Shown: positions 10,076 to 20,486, numbered from the stretch's first letter. The stretch: DNA of 64,000 nucleotides from Paratinospora sagittata (GCA_035771175.1 CM069608.1:9814019-9878018), one strand, 5' to 3'. The notes: generated by a model from the letters alone, not told the origin. Numbers and translations are program-made.

Positions 10076-10600
10076 GACCTCTTGGTCGGTGCCCATTTTT
10101 CCAATGCTTCTTTCAGGTAAGAACTCCACTGGGACCTGGATCATGAGCTCGACCTCTGAGGAGGAGGCTAGCTTGGAAAGGGCATCAGTCAAGGTATTTT
10201 CTGTTCTTGGCGCCTGCGTCAGTTCATACTCCTCGAACTTTCCTAGCAGGGCCAGTGCTTCTTTTAGATATGCTTGCATTCTGTCATCCTTGGCCTGATA
10301 CTCTGATGTGACCTGTCCCGCAACGAGTTGAGAATCGCAGTGGACGAGCAGTTTGTTCACCCCCCAGCTGAGAGCAAGTTGCAAGCCAGCCAGAAGTGTT
10401 TCATACTTTGCATCGTTATTGGATGCTGGAAAATCGAAGCGAAAAACACACATATGTTTCTCGCCTCTAGAGGAGATGAGCACTATTCCGGCTCCACATC
10501 CCTTCTTGTAGGAAGAGCGGTCGACGAACAGTTTCCAGACTTCTTCAGGGAACTGATCAGTAGTCGGATGTATCTGAGGCAACTCAGGCAGAAAATCAAT
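10076..10600 (-). pseudogene. second (archaeal-type) RNase H domain of the Tat element
   Basis: The coding reads WKLFVDRSS, GAGIVLISSRGEK, then FPASNNDAKYETLLAGLQLA, LLVHCDSQLVAGQV and YELTQAPRTENTLTDALSKL. An extra RNase H between the usual RNase H and the integrase is a hallmark of Tat elements. The first and third acidic positions (FVD, CDS) remain. The conserved AEYE motif reads AKYE, which probably removes a catalytic glutamate. It is contiguous with the RNase H to its right and the integrase to its left. Confidence 0.82.
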
Positions 10601-11062
10601 CTATGTTTGACCCTTCATAGTTGTACAGGGTTGGTACTCGATGTCGAATTCACTCAACTCGATGGCCCACCTAGTCAACCGTCTGAAAGTTTCCGGCCTC
10701 AAGAGCACCCGTTTCAGCAGGTGCTTGGTGAGAACGACTATGGTGTGGGCCTGAAAGTAGAGTCTTAACTTTCAAGCTGAAGTGACAAGTGGTAGAGCCA
10801 ACTTCTCAATCTCAGGATATCTCGTCTCTGAGTCGAGCGAAGACTTGCTGGTGTAGTAGACCGCCTTTTGGCTCTCTAACTCTTCTCTGACCAGAGCAGA
10901 ACTAACAGCTGCTTCCGAAACTGCTAGGTATAGGAAGAGTTGTTCTCCATGAAGGACTTTTGAGAGCAAATGAGCTTGACCTAGTTAAGCCTTTAACTCC
11001 TAAAAGGCCTTCTCACATTCTGGGATCCACTCTACTGCCTTCTTCTTGATCAGCTTGAAGAA
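10601..11062 (-). pseudogene. RNase H of the Tat polyprotein
   Basis: This is the classical gypsy RNase H that follows RT: LLSKVLHGEQLFLYLAVSE, VYYTSKSSLDSETRYPEIEK, then LLRPETFRRLTRWAIELSEF. Stops interrupt it (for example after LVTSA and in the C-terminal linker MKGQT*). In a working element it would degrade the RNA template during reverse transcription. Confidence 0.82.
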
Positions 11063-11557
11063 CTAGAGGCATCTGTCTATAGACTTGGAGATGAACCTGC
11101 TCAGTGCGACTATGCACCCAGTGAGCCTCCGGACTTCCTTTACGGTGTGAGGTGACCGCATGTCGACCAGAACCTGGATCTTGTCGGGGTTGACTTCGAT
11201 TCTTCTTTGATTAATGGGGAATCCCAGGAATTTACCAGAGCTCACTCCAAATGTGCACTTTGCCGAGTTGAGCTTCATGTGATACTTTCTCAGTATCGTA
11301 AATATTTCTGACAGGTCGGTAGGATGAGCTGCCGATTCCACACTTTTGACCAACATGTCGTCGACGTAGACTTCCATGTTCACTCCAATATTCTCCGCGA
11401 ACATGTTGTTGACCAGCCTCTTATACGTAGCCCCGACATTTTTCAAGCCGAAAGGCATCACCTTGTAACAATACAAACCTCGGTTTGTAATGAAGGCTGC
11501 CTTCTCTTCATCTCTGCGGCTCAACACAATCTAGTTGTACCCTGAATACACGTCCAT
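11063..11557 (-). pseudogene. reverse transcriptase, C-terminal part (Tat)
   Basis: Minus-strand RT blocks: EEKAAFITNRGLYCYKVMPF, GLKNVGATYKRLVNNMF, VYVDDMLVKS (the YVDD catalytic motif is intact) and KFLGFPINQRRIEVNPDK. On its N-terminal side the chain reads MDVYSGYN*IVLS and then breaks at 11557, where the solo LTR begins. The missing N-terminal half resumes at 14040. Confidence 0.9.
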
Positions 11558-11821
11558 TGTCACGACGCCCCTGACGTAGGCTGACGTCATGACCGGCACA
11601 GCGTACTATACACTGTATATACTCATATACAGTATATAATACACTGTCAGCCTTCACGTACTCTCACAAACCTTTCCAAAATGTACAAAATTTTTTTCCT
11701 ATACCACAAATCAAATCCAATATAGATATCTATAATCATCCCAGTCATTCACACATCACATTTTCATTTCATCATCCAATATATTAAGCTATCTATGCCC
11801 ACACATCCCATCTAGATGATA

Positions 11822-11856
<35 letters not shown>
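11822..11856. repeat. (TA)n microsatellite
   Basis: An uninterrupted TA run inside the solo LTR, probably slippage-prone. No function inferred. Confidence 0.9.
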
Positions 11857-11934
11857 GTGTGATAAGTATACATATCAAAATAACAAAAATATAATCTATT
11901 TCCTCCAAGCATACATACACATACTGTAATACCC

Positions 11935-12142
11935 TGTATTTCACAAAAAAAAAAAATTACTATTTGGGCAACGCCCGAACGTTCAGGCGCATGACAGAAC
12001 GTTCAGGCACATGCCAGAACATTCAGGCGCATGACAGAACGTTCAGGCGCATGCCAGAACGTTCAAGCGCAATGCATGCCCGAACGTTCAGGCGTTGCCC
12101 AAATAGTAATTTTTTTTTTTTTGTGAAATACAGGGCATTACA
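11935..12142. mobile_element. 208 bp fold-back element built from two inverted LTR U3 ends
   Basis: The ends are TGTAATACCCTGTATTTCAC and its near-perfect inverse, gtgaaatacagggcattaca. The inverted repeat continues through an A(n)/T(n) run, ttactatttgggcaacgcc and gaacgttc, about 70 bases per arm. Both sides carry CATAC (11930-11934 and 12143-12147), a perfect 5 bp target duplication. The centre holds six GAANNTTC motifs. The arm sequence matches the U3 start of the gypsy LTRs at 45135 and 46999. It lies inside the solo LTR 11558-14039. Confidence 0.85.
11977..12089. repeat. GAACGTTC array with 20 bp period
   Basis: GAAC(G/A)TTC starts at 11977, 11997, 12017, 12037, 12057 and 12082; the first five are exactly 20 bases apart. 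The unit reads gaacgttcaggcgcatgaca with small variations. GAANNTTC is the dimeric core of the heat-shock element consensus. Whether it is bound in vivo is inference. Confidence 0.85.
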
Positions 12143-13154
12143 CATACCAGACGAAGGCTTACGTGATTATCACTCACGGATTTTTCCTTTTCTCTTCGAC
12201 TCAATACCTGAAATATTGGAGGAAATGGGGTGAGCAAACAACAGCTCAGTGAATATAGTTCTTGAGATGACAATTATATACATTTAGAGAAATATGACAT
12301 TTAAAATCAGTTCAAACACTTATTCAACACATGCATCATTCAACGAATATATTGTACATGTCAACAACATAAATTGCATGATTTTCAATAACACAATGCA
12401 CAATCTCCCTCCTCCGCAAGCCAAGAGAGCAGGTCTAACCCTTGTATGGCCGTTACAAGATAGCCACAACCTCTCATTACCCAAGTCACAGTTATTTGAA
12501 GGATCCCAACCCTTGTTAGGACAGACCTACTGACAATGAAGACTCGCAAAACCTCATCCGGGTCTAATGCCTAACGAAATGACAATGAGGACTCGCAAAA
12601 CCTAATCATTACAAACTCCAATTGCTAAAATCAGTTTGCATGATCCATAAAACTCAATGCATTATATATAAATATAACATGCATACAATCAAACATCTTA
12701 TATTCGTACAATGCCATACAAGAACCAAATCAAGAAAACTATACTCACAGTACAACACGTTCCATTTAAACCCAATCATCGTCGCTTTCGAGTCCAGCTC
12801 CAAGTTAAATCCAACTAATTTAACCTGTCACAATCACTCCATAATTCAATTTCACGTATTCATATCTATGTACATCTTTAATTTCTCAACTCACGTCAAA
12901 TCACGAATAATAAATTCATTTAGGACTCATAAGCAATTGAAGAAACTATTATCTCGTTTCTGTGGTCAATCTAGATAGTAGTTCTACAAGAAAGAACAGT
13001 GAAAATATATTTCCAAATCATATTTTCACGACACCATATACTTAGTTACTAAAACTATCAAATCATATCCAAAAATCACAATCTTAACATCGAAACGTCC
13101 GAAATTCAGTTATCTACGATTCTATGATCTCAAACCGGAGTTTCATTGGATGCA

Positions 13155-13312
13155 CATCAGTGTTCACATCACTGTTTACTATTCACTGTTCACTATTTAT
13201 ATCACTGTTCACTATTTACTATTTATATCACTGTTCACTGTTCACTGTTCACTATTTATATCACTATTCACGTCACTGTTTATAGTACTATTTATCACTA
13301 TTCATTCGAAAC
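13155..13312. repeat. cactgttcactatttat minisatellite in the solo LTR
   Basis: Multiple imperfect copies of cactgttcac and actatttatat alternate here. Related actgttca words recur at 13680-13800 of the same LTR. The array lies within the proposed LTR intron. Confidence 0.75.
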
Positions 13313-14039
13313 ATGTAAATTGTATTAAAATTCTCAAACGGTCTCCAAAACTCCTAAAATAGAATCTAACCACATATTTGGGGTCCCGACCGTCTAAGAA
13401 GTGTTTTTCTACCTTTCTAGCGGATTTTCATTCACATTGGGTCAAAACCCCCAATTTGTCAAAACGTCGTAAAACGGCTCCCATAGCTAAAATTAGTCCG
13501 CTAGAATCGTTCCCTCTAACTTAGATAGCAATTTCACGAAGAAATAGAGTGGAAATCACTTACCGCAGGTCCGAATTTCGCGCGAATCCCGCGTTTCCCC
13601 TTTTTCTTCTTCTTCTTATCTCTGCCTCTTTCTCCAACTGCGTTAGTTTTTTTTTTCTTTTTTTTATTACATGCAAGTACTGTTCATGGTACTGTTTTGT
13701 AAATAGTACCCACTTATAAACAATGTTTTATTTTATTTTATTTTATCTTCTTCTGCATACTGTTCACGGTACTGTTCGGTGAACAATACCCGCAAATGAA
13801 CAGTAAATATTTTTGTTCCTCTTCTTCTTCTATACACTCAATCCACATAATTCAACTCTAATTTTTAACTTGTAAGCACCCATATAAGATGATCCCATAT
13901 GTATCATCTTCATTTAATACATTTCTTTACTAATCATACAAACGTATATTTAGCTCCTACGTATAAAATACGTGTATTCTACATCTCAATATACGTGTAC
14001 GTCAACGTATGCATTTAATTAAATTTACGGGGTGTTACA

Positions 14040-14536
14040 TCCATGAAGCTCAACGGCTCGTGACCTGCAATTACGTCCACCAGTTGGTCGATGCGAGGTA
14101 GCGGGAAGCTATTTTTTGGGCAGGCTTTGTTCAGATCGGTGAAGTTCACGCATGTTCTCTACTTTCCATTAAATTTCTTAACCATTACTACGTTGGCCAA
14201 CCAATCTGGGTATATCACTTCTCTGATGAAGCTTGCTGTCAATAACTTGTCTACCTCTTCTCGTAGACCTTGAGCTCGGTCAGAACTGAGAGCCCTTCTC
14301 TTCTGTAGGATCGGCCTGGCCTCCGGGTCAACATTCAACCGGTGCACCATCACACTGGTCGGTATGCCAGGCATGTCTTCATGGGACCAGGCAAAAATAT
14401 CTCTATGCTCCCATAGGATACCGACCAGTTGATCGGTGAGAGATTGGCTCATTCCCGTACCGATCTTAACTGTCCTTGCAGGATCTTCCCTGATCTGCAC
14501 CTCAGCCCATTCATCCTGGGGTTCGAGTCCTGACAC
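14040..14536 (-). pseudogene. reverse transcriptase, N-terminal part (Tat)
   Basis: The polyprotein before and into RT reads IFAWSHEDMPGIPTSVMVHR, then ARPILQKRRALSSDRAQGL, EEVDKLLTASFIREV, YPDWLANVVMVKKFNGKWR, DLNKACPKNSFPLPRIDQLV and EPLSFMD. It stops exactly at the target duplication of the solo LTR and continues at 11557. The residues on either side are adjacent in intact Tat RT, which confirms that the LTR inserted into a formerly continuous gene. Confidence 0.9.
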
Positions 14537-14935
14537 CTCTTCCCTGGGGTCGAGGTCGGTACTACCTGGTTACTCTAGAAAAACATTAGTTGCTCCTCTG
14601 TGGACTTGATACTCTATTCATGTCCAGTCTTCTTCTATACAGTTGTGACATAGCAGTCTCGGGACTCTTTTTGGCTGCCCTTTACCACTCCGACGCCTCG
14701 CTCTGCTGGGAACTTTAGACCCAGATGATAGGTTGATACAACCGACCTCAGGTTATTGAGGAGTGGTCCTCTTATTATGGCATTGTAGACGGTGGGACAC
14801 TTTACCACCAAAAAAACTAGTCATGACCGTGACTTTGTGCTTTAAGTCCCCGGCTGTCATTGGTAGGGTTATCTGTCCTTCTGGCATGACGTTATTTTCA
14901 GTGAAGCCGATCAGAGGGACATCTACCGGGCTCAG
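14537..14935 (-). pseudogene. protease-RT linker of the Tat polyprotein
   Basis: Degraded minus-strand coding between protease and RT with several stops. Its position fits the protease C-terminus and linker. No separate gene is seen. Confidence 0.5.
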
Positions 14936-15213
14936 CTAATCCTCGGTCAGTCCTAGTTTTTCGAATGCCGACCAGTAGAGAATATCTGCCGAGCTACTGT
15001 TGTCGACCAGCATTAGACGGACGTTGTAGTTGGCTACGGTTATCGTGACCACTAAAGCGTCGGCGTGTGGACGAAGTATGTCTTGGGCTTCCTCATCAGT
15101 GAAGGTAATCGCAAAATTGACCCGCTTCTGTTTCTCGGGTTGGTACCCAAGGTTCATGACTTTCGACCTTGATTCTCGGACATAAGCCTTCATGGCCCGG
15201 TTTGAGGTAGAGA
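14936..15213 (-). pseudogene. aspartic protease of the Tat element
   Basis: The coding reads VNFAITFTDEEAQDILRPHA, DALVVTITVANYNVRLML, then VDNSSSADILY. The retroviral-type protease signature of this lineage is normally D-T-G-S-S-A-D-I-L. Here the threonine and glycine are replaced (DNSSS), so activity is unlikely. It sits between gag and RT as expected for Ty3/gypsy. Confidence 0.82.
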
Positions 15214-16330
15214 TCTAGTCTCCACCAAAGAATGTTCTTATCTCGCCCACTGACCCAACTTGGTCATCTTCTGGAGTCCTCTGCCAATTGGGATTTTTCA
15301 CGAACTCCCTCAAATGACCTTTGCGGATTAGAGTTTCGATCTCCTGCTTGAGATCATTGCACTGTTCGGTATCGTAACCATGGTCTCAATGGTACCGGTA
15401 GTACTTATTCTTATCCCTCTGTTCTGCAAGTGTTTTCAGCTTTCGGGGCCATCGGATGTACTATATGTTCTGAATCTGAAGGAGGACTTGCTCTCGTGAA
15501 GCAGTAAGAGATGTGTAGTTGGAGTACACATTTTGGGGACCTTTGTTACTCCTTTGATCTCGACTGCCAGTGTTCGATCTTTTTCCGCCTTTGTTGTCCT
15601 CCTTTGAGGTGTATTCCCTTTTCCTCTTGTTCTTTTTCTTCGAGCTTTTAGGGGACTCATCTACCACTTGTTTTGCATCAGTTTGCTCGTCGGCATTGAT
15701 GTATTTTTCAGCTCGGTCCAAGATTTCTTCGTAGGTCTGGGCCTTCTTTTTTCTAAGGGAATAGTGAAACTTTTCGAGCATTAATCCTGCGAGGAAAGCG
15801 GTGATCGCAGTCTTATCGTCACAGTCGTCGACGTCGACTCGTACATCGTCGAAGCAACCCAGGTACTCCTTCAGAGTTTTGCCTTTCTTTTGCTTGATGG
15901 CTAGTAAGCTATTCACAGGCTTCTCCTTTTCCTTCTTTCCAGTGAAGTGGTTCATGAACTTGTGAGCTAAGTGCCCAAAAGAACATATAAAACCGATTTT
16001 GAGTTTTCGGTACCACTTCCGAGCAGGTCTGTCAAGGGCGATCTGGAAGCCCTTTCACATGGTAGTGTCGTCGTAGCCCTTGAATTCCATCCAGGACTTG
16101 TCGTTCTCGATATGCTCTCTGGGGTTTACCTTCTTTTGTACGTTCTGACCCTTGTGGTCTTTACATTTTTTGGAAGCAGTTCCTGGAGTATATCCTCGAT
16201 AAAGGGAGAAGGGAGTTCCTTATACTCGTGGTAGTGCCGAGGTGCGGATCTGGTAGTTTCAGAGCGCTTTGATCCGTACGGCTTCCTCGGTACCGATTTC
16301 TCAAGACCAAGCTTTCCAGCCACAACTTCT
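15214..16330 (-). pseudogene. gag of the Tat element
   Basis: Minus-strand gag in pieces. The N-terminal part is KLGLEKSVPRKPYGSKRSE... (about 16320). The matrix/capsid region includes KGFQIALDRPARKWYRKLK, HKFMNHFTGKKEKEKPVNSL and LKEYLGCFDDVRVDVDD. Next comes a basic Lys/Arg-rich stretch (SPKSSKKKNKRKREY), then the nucleocapsid-like DHGYDTEQCNDLKQEIETLI and KGHLREFVKNPNW. Several stops and frameshifts interrupt the chain. Gag would form the particle that houses reverse transcription. Confidence 0.85.
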
Positions 16331-16795
16331 TATTCAGATACCGAACAGTATGAGGTCAGTTTTGTCGATCTCTAAAGAGCTAAGCTGTGACTTTTCTTGG
16401 CGTTCAGCCAGTGACGCAAGTCTTTAGCAGATAAAGACTTACGATTAGAAGAGGGTTTTCTCAGTACTGACCTCTTCTTCGAGGTCACACTTCGACACCT
16501 ACTCTCCCTCCTTCTGAGGTCGAAGGCTAGGACGTGGTAGGTGACTTTGAAGTGGTTGTAGGGGTAGTACCTCCCTCAACACCCGTTGCTGCTCTGGGAC
16601 GTTTTGAGACAACTTCTCCAGATTCTTTTCTATAGCAGTCAACCTTGATTTCTGAGCAGAATTTGTTGATTACTTTTTCGGTGGTCTTCCCCTTTGTTTT
16701 TGTGGTGCCGCGAGGGTGGCAACGGACTCCACCTCAACTGATATTTCTCCCTCCTGACTCATGACGACAGAGCTGTTGACGACTTGCAATGTCGG
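16331..16795 (-). other. 5' leader of the Tat element
   Basis: Lies between the primer site and gag. No clear domain is seen, only short open stretches on either strand. Confidence 0.5.
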
Positions 16796-16813
16796 TCCCC
16801 ACAAACGGCGCCA
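16794..16813 (-). other. primer binding site, tRNA-Asp type
   Basis: On the minus strand the bases next to the 5' LTR read TGGCGCCGTTTGTGGGGACC. TGGCGCCGTT is complementary to the 3' end of plant tRNA-Asp, the primer commonly used by Tat and Athila elements. The later bases are diverged. Confidence 0.85.
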
Positions 16814-16815
16814 AA

Positions 16816-17690
16816 TATTGGTATAAGATTTTACTAACACTAGTAGACGATGAGGTGGAGGGATAATGTTGATCTGGAACTCGTCGGAATGCTGGTGAAA
16901 TCACAAGAGGTTGGTTATCTGAAAGAGGGAAAACAAGAGTACGCAGGCTATCGTGAGGAACACCAGTATTGTGTCGGCCAAAGACCCTCCGATGCCTAAG
17001 TTAGTTTAGAACTGTGTAATACTGAACTCAGTCGATGATGGCTTAGAGTTGCTTACCTCCCCTTTAGGGGTTGTGGTATTTTTTATATAGAGGGCTTGAG
17101 GTCTTTGGCCTTGTAGTAGTGTTGTTGTCGAATCAGGAATCCAACTCGTGCTGGGAAAACATCTTTGATTCCTGGTAGGATCTGGTCTAATATTTATAGG
17201 ATTAGGATAACTTATCAGCCTTCTAGTCGAACTGGTAGAGTATCTGGCTTTATCAGAGTCGGATTAGGAGTAAATCCTGAATTTTTTGCCGTGGATCACG
17301 CCCTATCCCTATCTGATCGGGCGTTCCGTTGTCATCCGTTCCGGAGTCAGAGATCCACACAGGTTGGTATACCGATTTTATAGTCTTTCATCCTATCGGC
17401 TTGATACTGAAGATGTGGTCTATAATAAGATCAGTAGATAGTGATCGATAATCATAGGAATGATATGCCGACTTGAATTTGTACACCTATTGTTGCTGAC
17501 CTGTCATCCATTGTGACTATGACATTCACCTGGTCGATAGGACCGACCATGGGCTCGGGCTGTGTGCCCGGTTGGGCAGATCCGTATTTCATGTCCAGAA
17601 CAGGCCGGTACATAAAACTGATACGTGCTACTTCTTATTGGACCATACCAATATGGCTGACGTGTCTTATGCTCGGTATATGGTCCAACA
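16816..17690 (-). repeat. 5' LTR of the Tat element
   Basis: Pairs with 4374-5246. The inner edge has lost the exact TGTTGG (it reads tattggtataag); the outer edge, CCAACA, ends at 17690 and is followed by aatat. It would contain the promoter for the minus-strand gag-pol transcript. Confidence 0.9.
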
Positions 17691-18448
17691 AATATCAAAA
17701 ACTTTCTTAGAATATATATAGAAAAGATAAAATATAAAAACTGGGTACGGGGTATCGACAACGTCTCGTACTAGCACACATATCACATGTCCGTACCTAG
17801 CCTGTTTAAAAAACAAACAAGTGTTCGTCTATACCCGTATGTTTTAAAAATCGGGTAGCCCAGTCTTTTTCGTACTCTCATGTTCTAAAAAAAAATATAG
17901 TGGTAAAGTATGTTTTTTCAATAAACAAATAGAAATTTCATACCTGCAGTGATGAAGAACAAAGAAGAAAAAGAATATAATAAGAAAAAAAAAGATTTAA
18001 TAAGAAATATAAGTAAAAAATATTTAATTAAGTTAGAACACAAACAAATTAAAATAGAGATACGTGAAATATACCCTTTGTATTAAGTAAGAACCAGGTA
18101 CTTGGTTTGTTGAACATATATCCGGACCCGACCTGATTTTTAAAACGAACACAAAATTTTGTTCGTACCGAGCCCAAATTTTAAAAAATCTTGTCCAAAC
18201 TTGTTTTAAATCAGGCCGAATGAAAGCAGACAAATTGATTCGGGCCCATTTTGCCACCCCTACATTTAAGTCAAGCTGGACGAATTAGTTTGAGCCAAAC
18301 CCATAGTTGTAGCCCAAAATGCCAGCCAAGCCCGTAAAATGTAACCCAAAATGTCACTCCTAGATAACATGCTTTTTAATTATATGTATTGATTTTTCAA
18401 AAAGTCTTTTAGAATGTGTTATGTTACCTTTACTCTATGTGTAAAACT
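17691..18448. other. intergenic, repeat-like but unclassified
   Basis: No gene seen. Phrases such as gggtacggggtatcga and cgggcccattttgccacccc look like decayed transposon termini, but no boundary could be supported. Confidence 0.4.
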
Positions 18449-18690
18449 TTCTTTAGTTTTCTACCAACAGTTGGTTGGTTTGGATGGCTTGACATTCGTT
18501 CCCTTTAAACGAGGTCATGAGTTCAAAATCTTTCTTGTGTATGGAGCTACTATTTGTTGGGAGACCTTTATACCTTTGTGGTCCAACCATGGTCGAATCC
18601 AGATGAATTAGTCTCGCCACAAAGCGAAGGAGGACACCACCTGAGAGGTGCATAGTGATGCAACCAAAAAAAAAAAAATCTTTCTCTGGT
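18449..18690 (+). mobile_element. tRNA-derived SINE
   Basis: A roughly 210-base unit (18466-18678) has an A-box-like tggatggcttgacat and a B-box-like gaggtcatgagttcaaaatc (18511-18530), the internal Pol III promoter layout of plant SINEs. It ends in a 12-base A run. The flanks ctttctttagttttct and ctttctctggttctc form an imperfect duplication of about 15 bp. It codes for no protein. Confidence 0.65.
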
Positions 18691-18930
18691 TCTCACAACT
18701 CATGTATAAAACTTGGTTTAAATGTTTTATTTTTATTTTTATTTTTATAGAACTTCCTTTAAATGTTAAAATCCAGAACATATTTTTTGTTAGATATTTA
18801 TTTATCAATGATAATTTATTATGGATATATACTCTCTATAGTTGCAAGTTTTGATATTATTTAATTTTTTTTAAACTACAACTATTAACCTTACCTCATT
18901 ACAATCGTAATATATATCATTTAGTAATAA

Positions 18931-19660
18931 TGGTAAGATCACATTTTTTTTTATTTAAATTAAATAATTTTTTCTTATTTTTGTAGATTTTACTTAGTTG
19001 CAAAAGTCTAAATAATGGGTTATAACTCCTTGTTATGAAGTAGTAGGTGATTATGAATAGTTATAGGTGGTTATATATTTTATCTATTTAAGGAGAGGAT
19101 GAATTAGAGGAATGAATTTGATATTTATGGGATCATTATCTTGATTTTTTGGAGGTATTGATTTCCCCGAATTAGCCAATTTATGTCTTTCCTCTTTCTC
19201 TTAATTTAATATTTTTAATTTGTAGAAATGGGTGCATATCCATTTGGTACCAGAACCAAACATATATATTAGTTCCACCAGCGATCTATATCATCAATAA
19301 CTTAAGGCTAGATTAAGATGTATTTATATCATGTAATTATAACATAATATAAGTATGTCGAATACTAATAGTCAAGTGAGACCATTAAAAGAAAAGAGCT
19401 ATTGTCAGGTCAATTTTGAAAATGTTGATCGATTTAGACGTTATTTTGAAAGTGCGGCAGTATGTTACGATGACATTTATTATTTAAATTAAATAATTAA
19501 TTTTTTTTTTATTTATAGATTTTACTTAGTTGAAAAGCCTAGATAATGGGTTATAACACCTTGTCATGGAGTAGCTAGTGATTATGATTAGTTATATTTT
19601 ATCCATTTAAGGAGAATGCGTAGATGAATTAGATAAATGAATTTGACATGGCATATGGGT
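18931..19660 (+). mobile_element. TRIM-like miniature LTR retrotransposon, 3' LTR truncated
   Basis: The left LTR (about 18931-19242, starts tggtaagatcaca, ends atatcca) and a partial right LTR (from 19463, tgttacgatgaca) share about 170 aligned bases, including ttatttaaattaaataat, aatgggttataac and tttaaggaga. Just after the left LTR, TGGTACCAGAACC resembles the initiator tRNA-Met primer site. Only about 220 bases separate the LTRs. They hold a 45-codon frame from ATG 19354, beginning MSNTNSQVRPLKEKSYC, that runs into the LTR. A tatttaagg TATA-like box lies in the LTR. Confidence 0.6.
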
Positions 19661-20096
19661 AAAGAAAAAAAAAAACTTATTTCATTATTTAGTCTTAAGC
19701 ATAGAATATTTTCTGACATCCAATTTTCTTGGATGTGATCCCATGCACATTTTATTGCATGAAGTTTTAGTTATTCCTAAAACCAAAAAAGTGTTATATT
19801 ATTTTTGACCTTTTTAAATTATAATGTTATAATGTTATATTATTTTTTACAACCTTTTCCATTTGTAAAACAAATAATCATTTTAGTTCTTCAACATTAT
19901 ATATATAGTTATACTCATATTTTAAAATTGATTTTTAATTATTATAACTTTAAATTTCACGTACCCACATACTATTAGAATATTCAAAATGTTACTTAAA
20001 TATGACTATTAGTAGTTAAAAATTTATCGTGAAACTGATATGACTATAGACCAAGAGCATGATTCCAACCATTAGAGCCCTCATGAACCTTTTTTA
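19661..20096. other. intergenic, AT-rich
   Basis: No gene seen. The last bases, tttta, form the left target-site copy of the copia element that starts at 20097. Confidence 0.5.
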
Positions 20097-20486
20097 TGTT
20101 ATGCGGAATCGTGGTAAAGCATGAAAGAAAAATAAGATAATAATATTTAACGTGGTTCGACAAATTGCCTACGTTCACGGGAGGCAGCAAAATTTGTATT
20201 ACTTCACCCTTAGGTGGATCTTACAGATTGGATCTATTGAATTAGATCTCTCAGAATAAATCTTAGGAATGAATTTCAAGAATGAAGTTAGGCTCTATTT
20301 GTAGGAGTAATCAGAGACATTTTCATAATTATAAATATATAATATAATATATTTAATAATTAAAAGAAAAAACTAACTTTCGGTGCATTCGGCGCCGTCA
20401 AATGATGGTGCCGAATGCGCCATCCTTTTTTTCTTTTCTCAGCCGCTCATGCCCTCATTTTGTCTGCCACATGGGTGGTCCCCACA
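20097..20486 (-). repeat. 3' LTR of the copia element
   Basis: Runs TGTTATGCGG...GGTCCCCACA and is collinear with 24292-24681, including aaagcatgaaagaaaaataa and the U3 hairpin ggtgcattcggcgcc. Confidence 0.93.

Larger units (their letters stand above)
11558..14039 (-). mobile_element. solo LTR inserted in the Tat RT gene
   Basis: A 2482-base segment with ends TGTCACGACG...GGTGTTACA is flanked on both sides by the identical 5-mer TCCAT (11553-11557 and 14040-14044), and it splits the RT reading frame. There is no coding, primer site or second LTR, so it is a solo LTR left by recombination. Minus orientation is inferred from a possible splice donor (gcg|gtaagtg at 13563) followed by a possible acceptor (atttcag at 12208). 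Its outer end shares gacgtcatgaccggca with the solo LTR at 53036. Confidence 0.85.
4374..17690 (-). mobile_element. Ty3/gypsy retrotransposon of the Tat type, full length but defective
   Basis: Two direct LTRs of about 873 bases bound the element. The outer ends are TGTTGG...CCAACA, flanked by gatat on the left and aatat on the right, a 5 bp target duplication with one mismatch. Genes are on the minus strand: gag, protease, RT, RNase H, second RNase H, integrase. The tRNA-Asp-type primer site and the second (archaeal-type) RNase H identify the Tat lineage. An antisense ORF and tandem repeats lie between integrase and the 3' LTR. Stops, frameshifts and lost catalytic residues make it non-autonomous. 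A solo LTR (11558-14039) sits inside its RT. Confidence 0.93.

Noticed and set aside
9077..10768. Plus-strand frames across integrase and RNase H
   Set aside because: They are mirror frames of the minus-strand Tat polyprotein, which carries recognisable motifs; the plus-strand translations do not.
11977..12089. Regular short repeats that resemble a CRISPR array
   Set aside because: The 20 bp units are contiguous with no unique spacers, lie inside a plant LTR and have no cas genes. They are a minisatellite of GAANNTTC motifs.
12294..13362. Several plus-strand frames of 60-118 codons in the solo LTR
   Set aside because: Low-complexity or repeat-derived translations in an LTR; no domain, and the LTR is non-coding.
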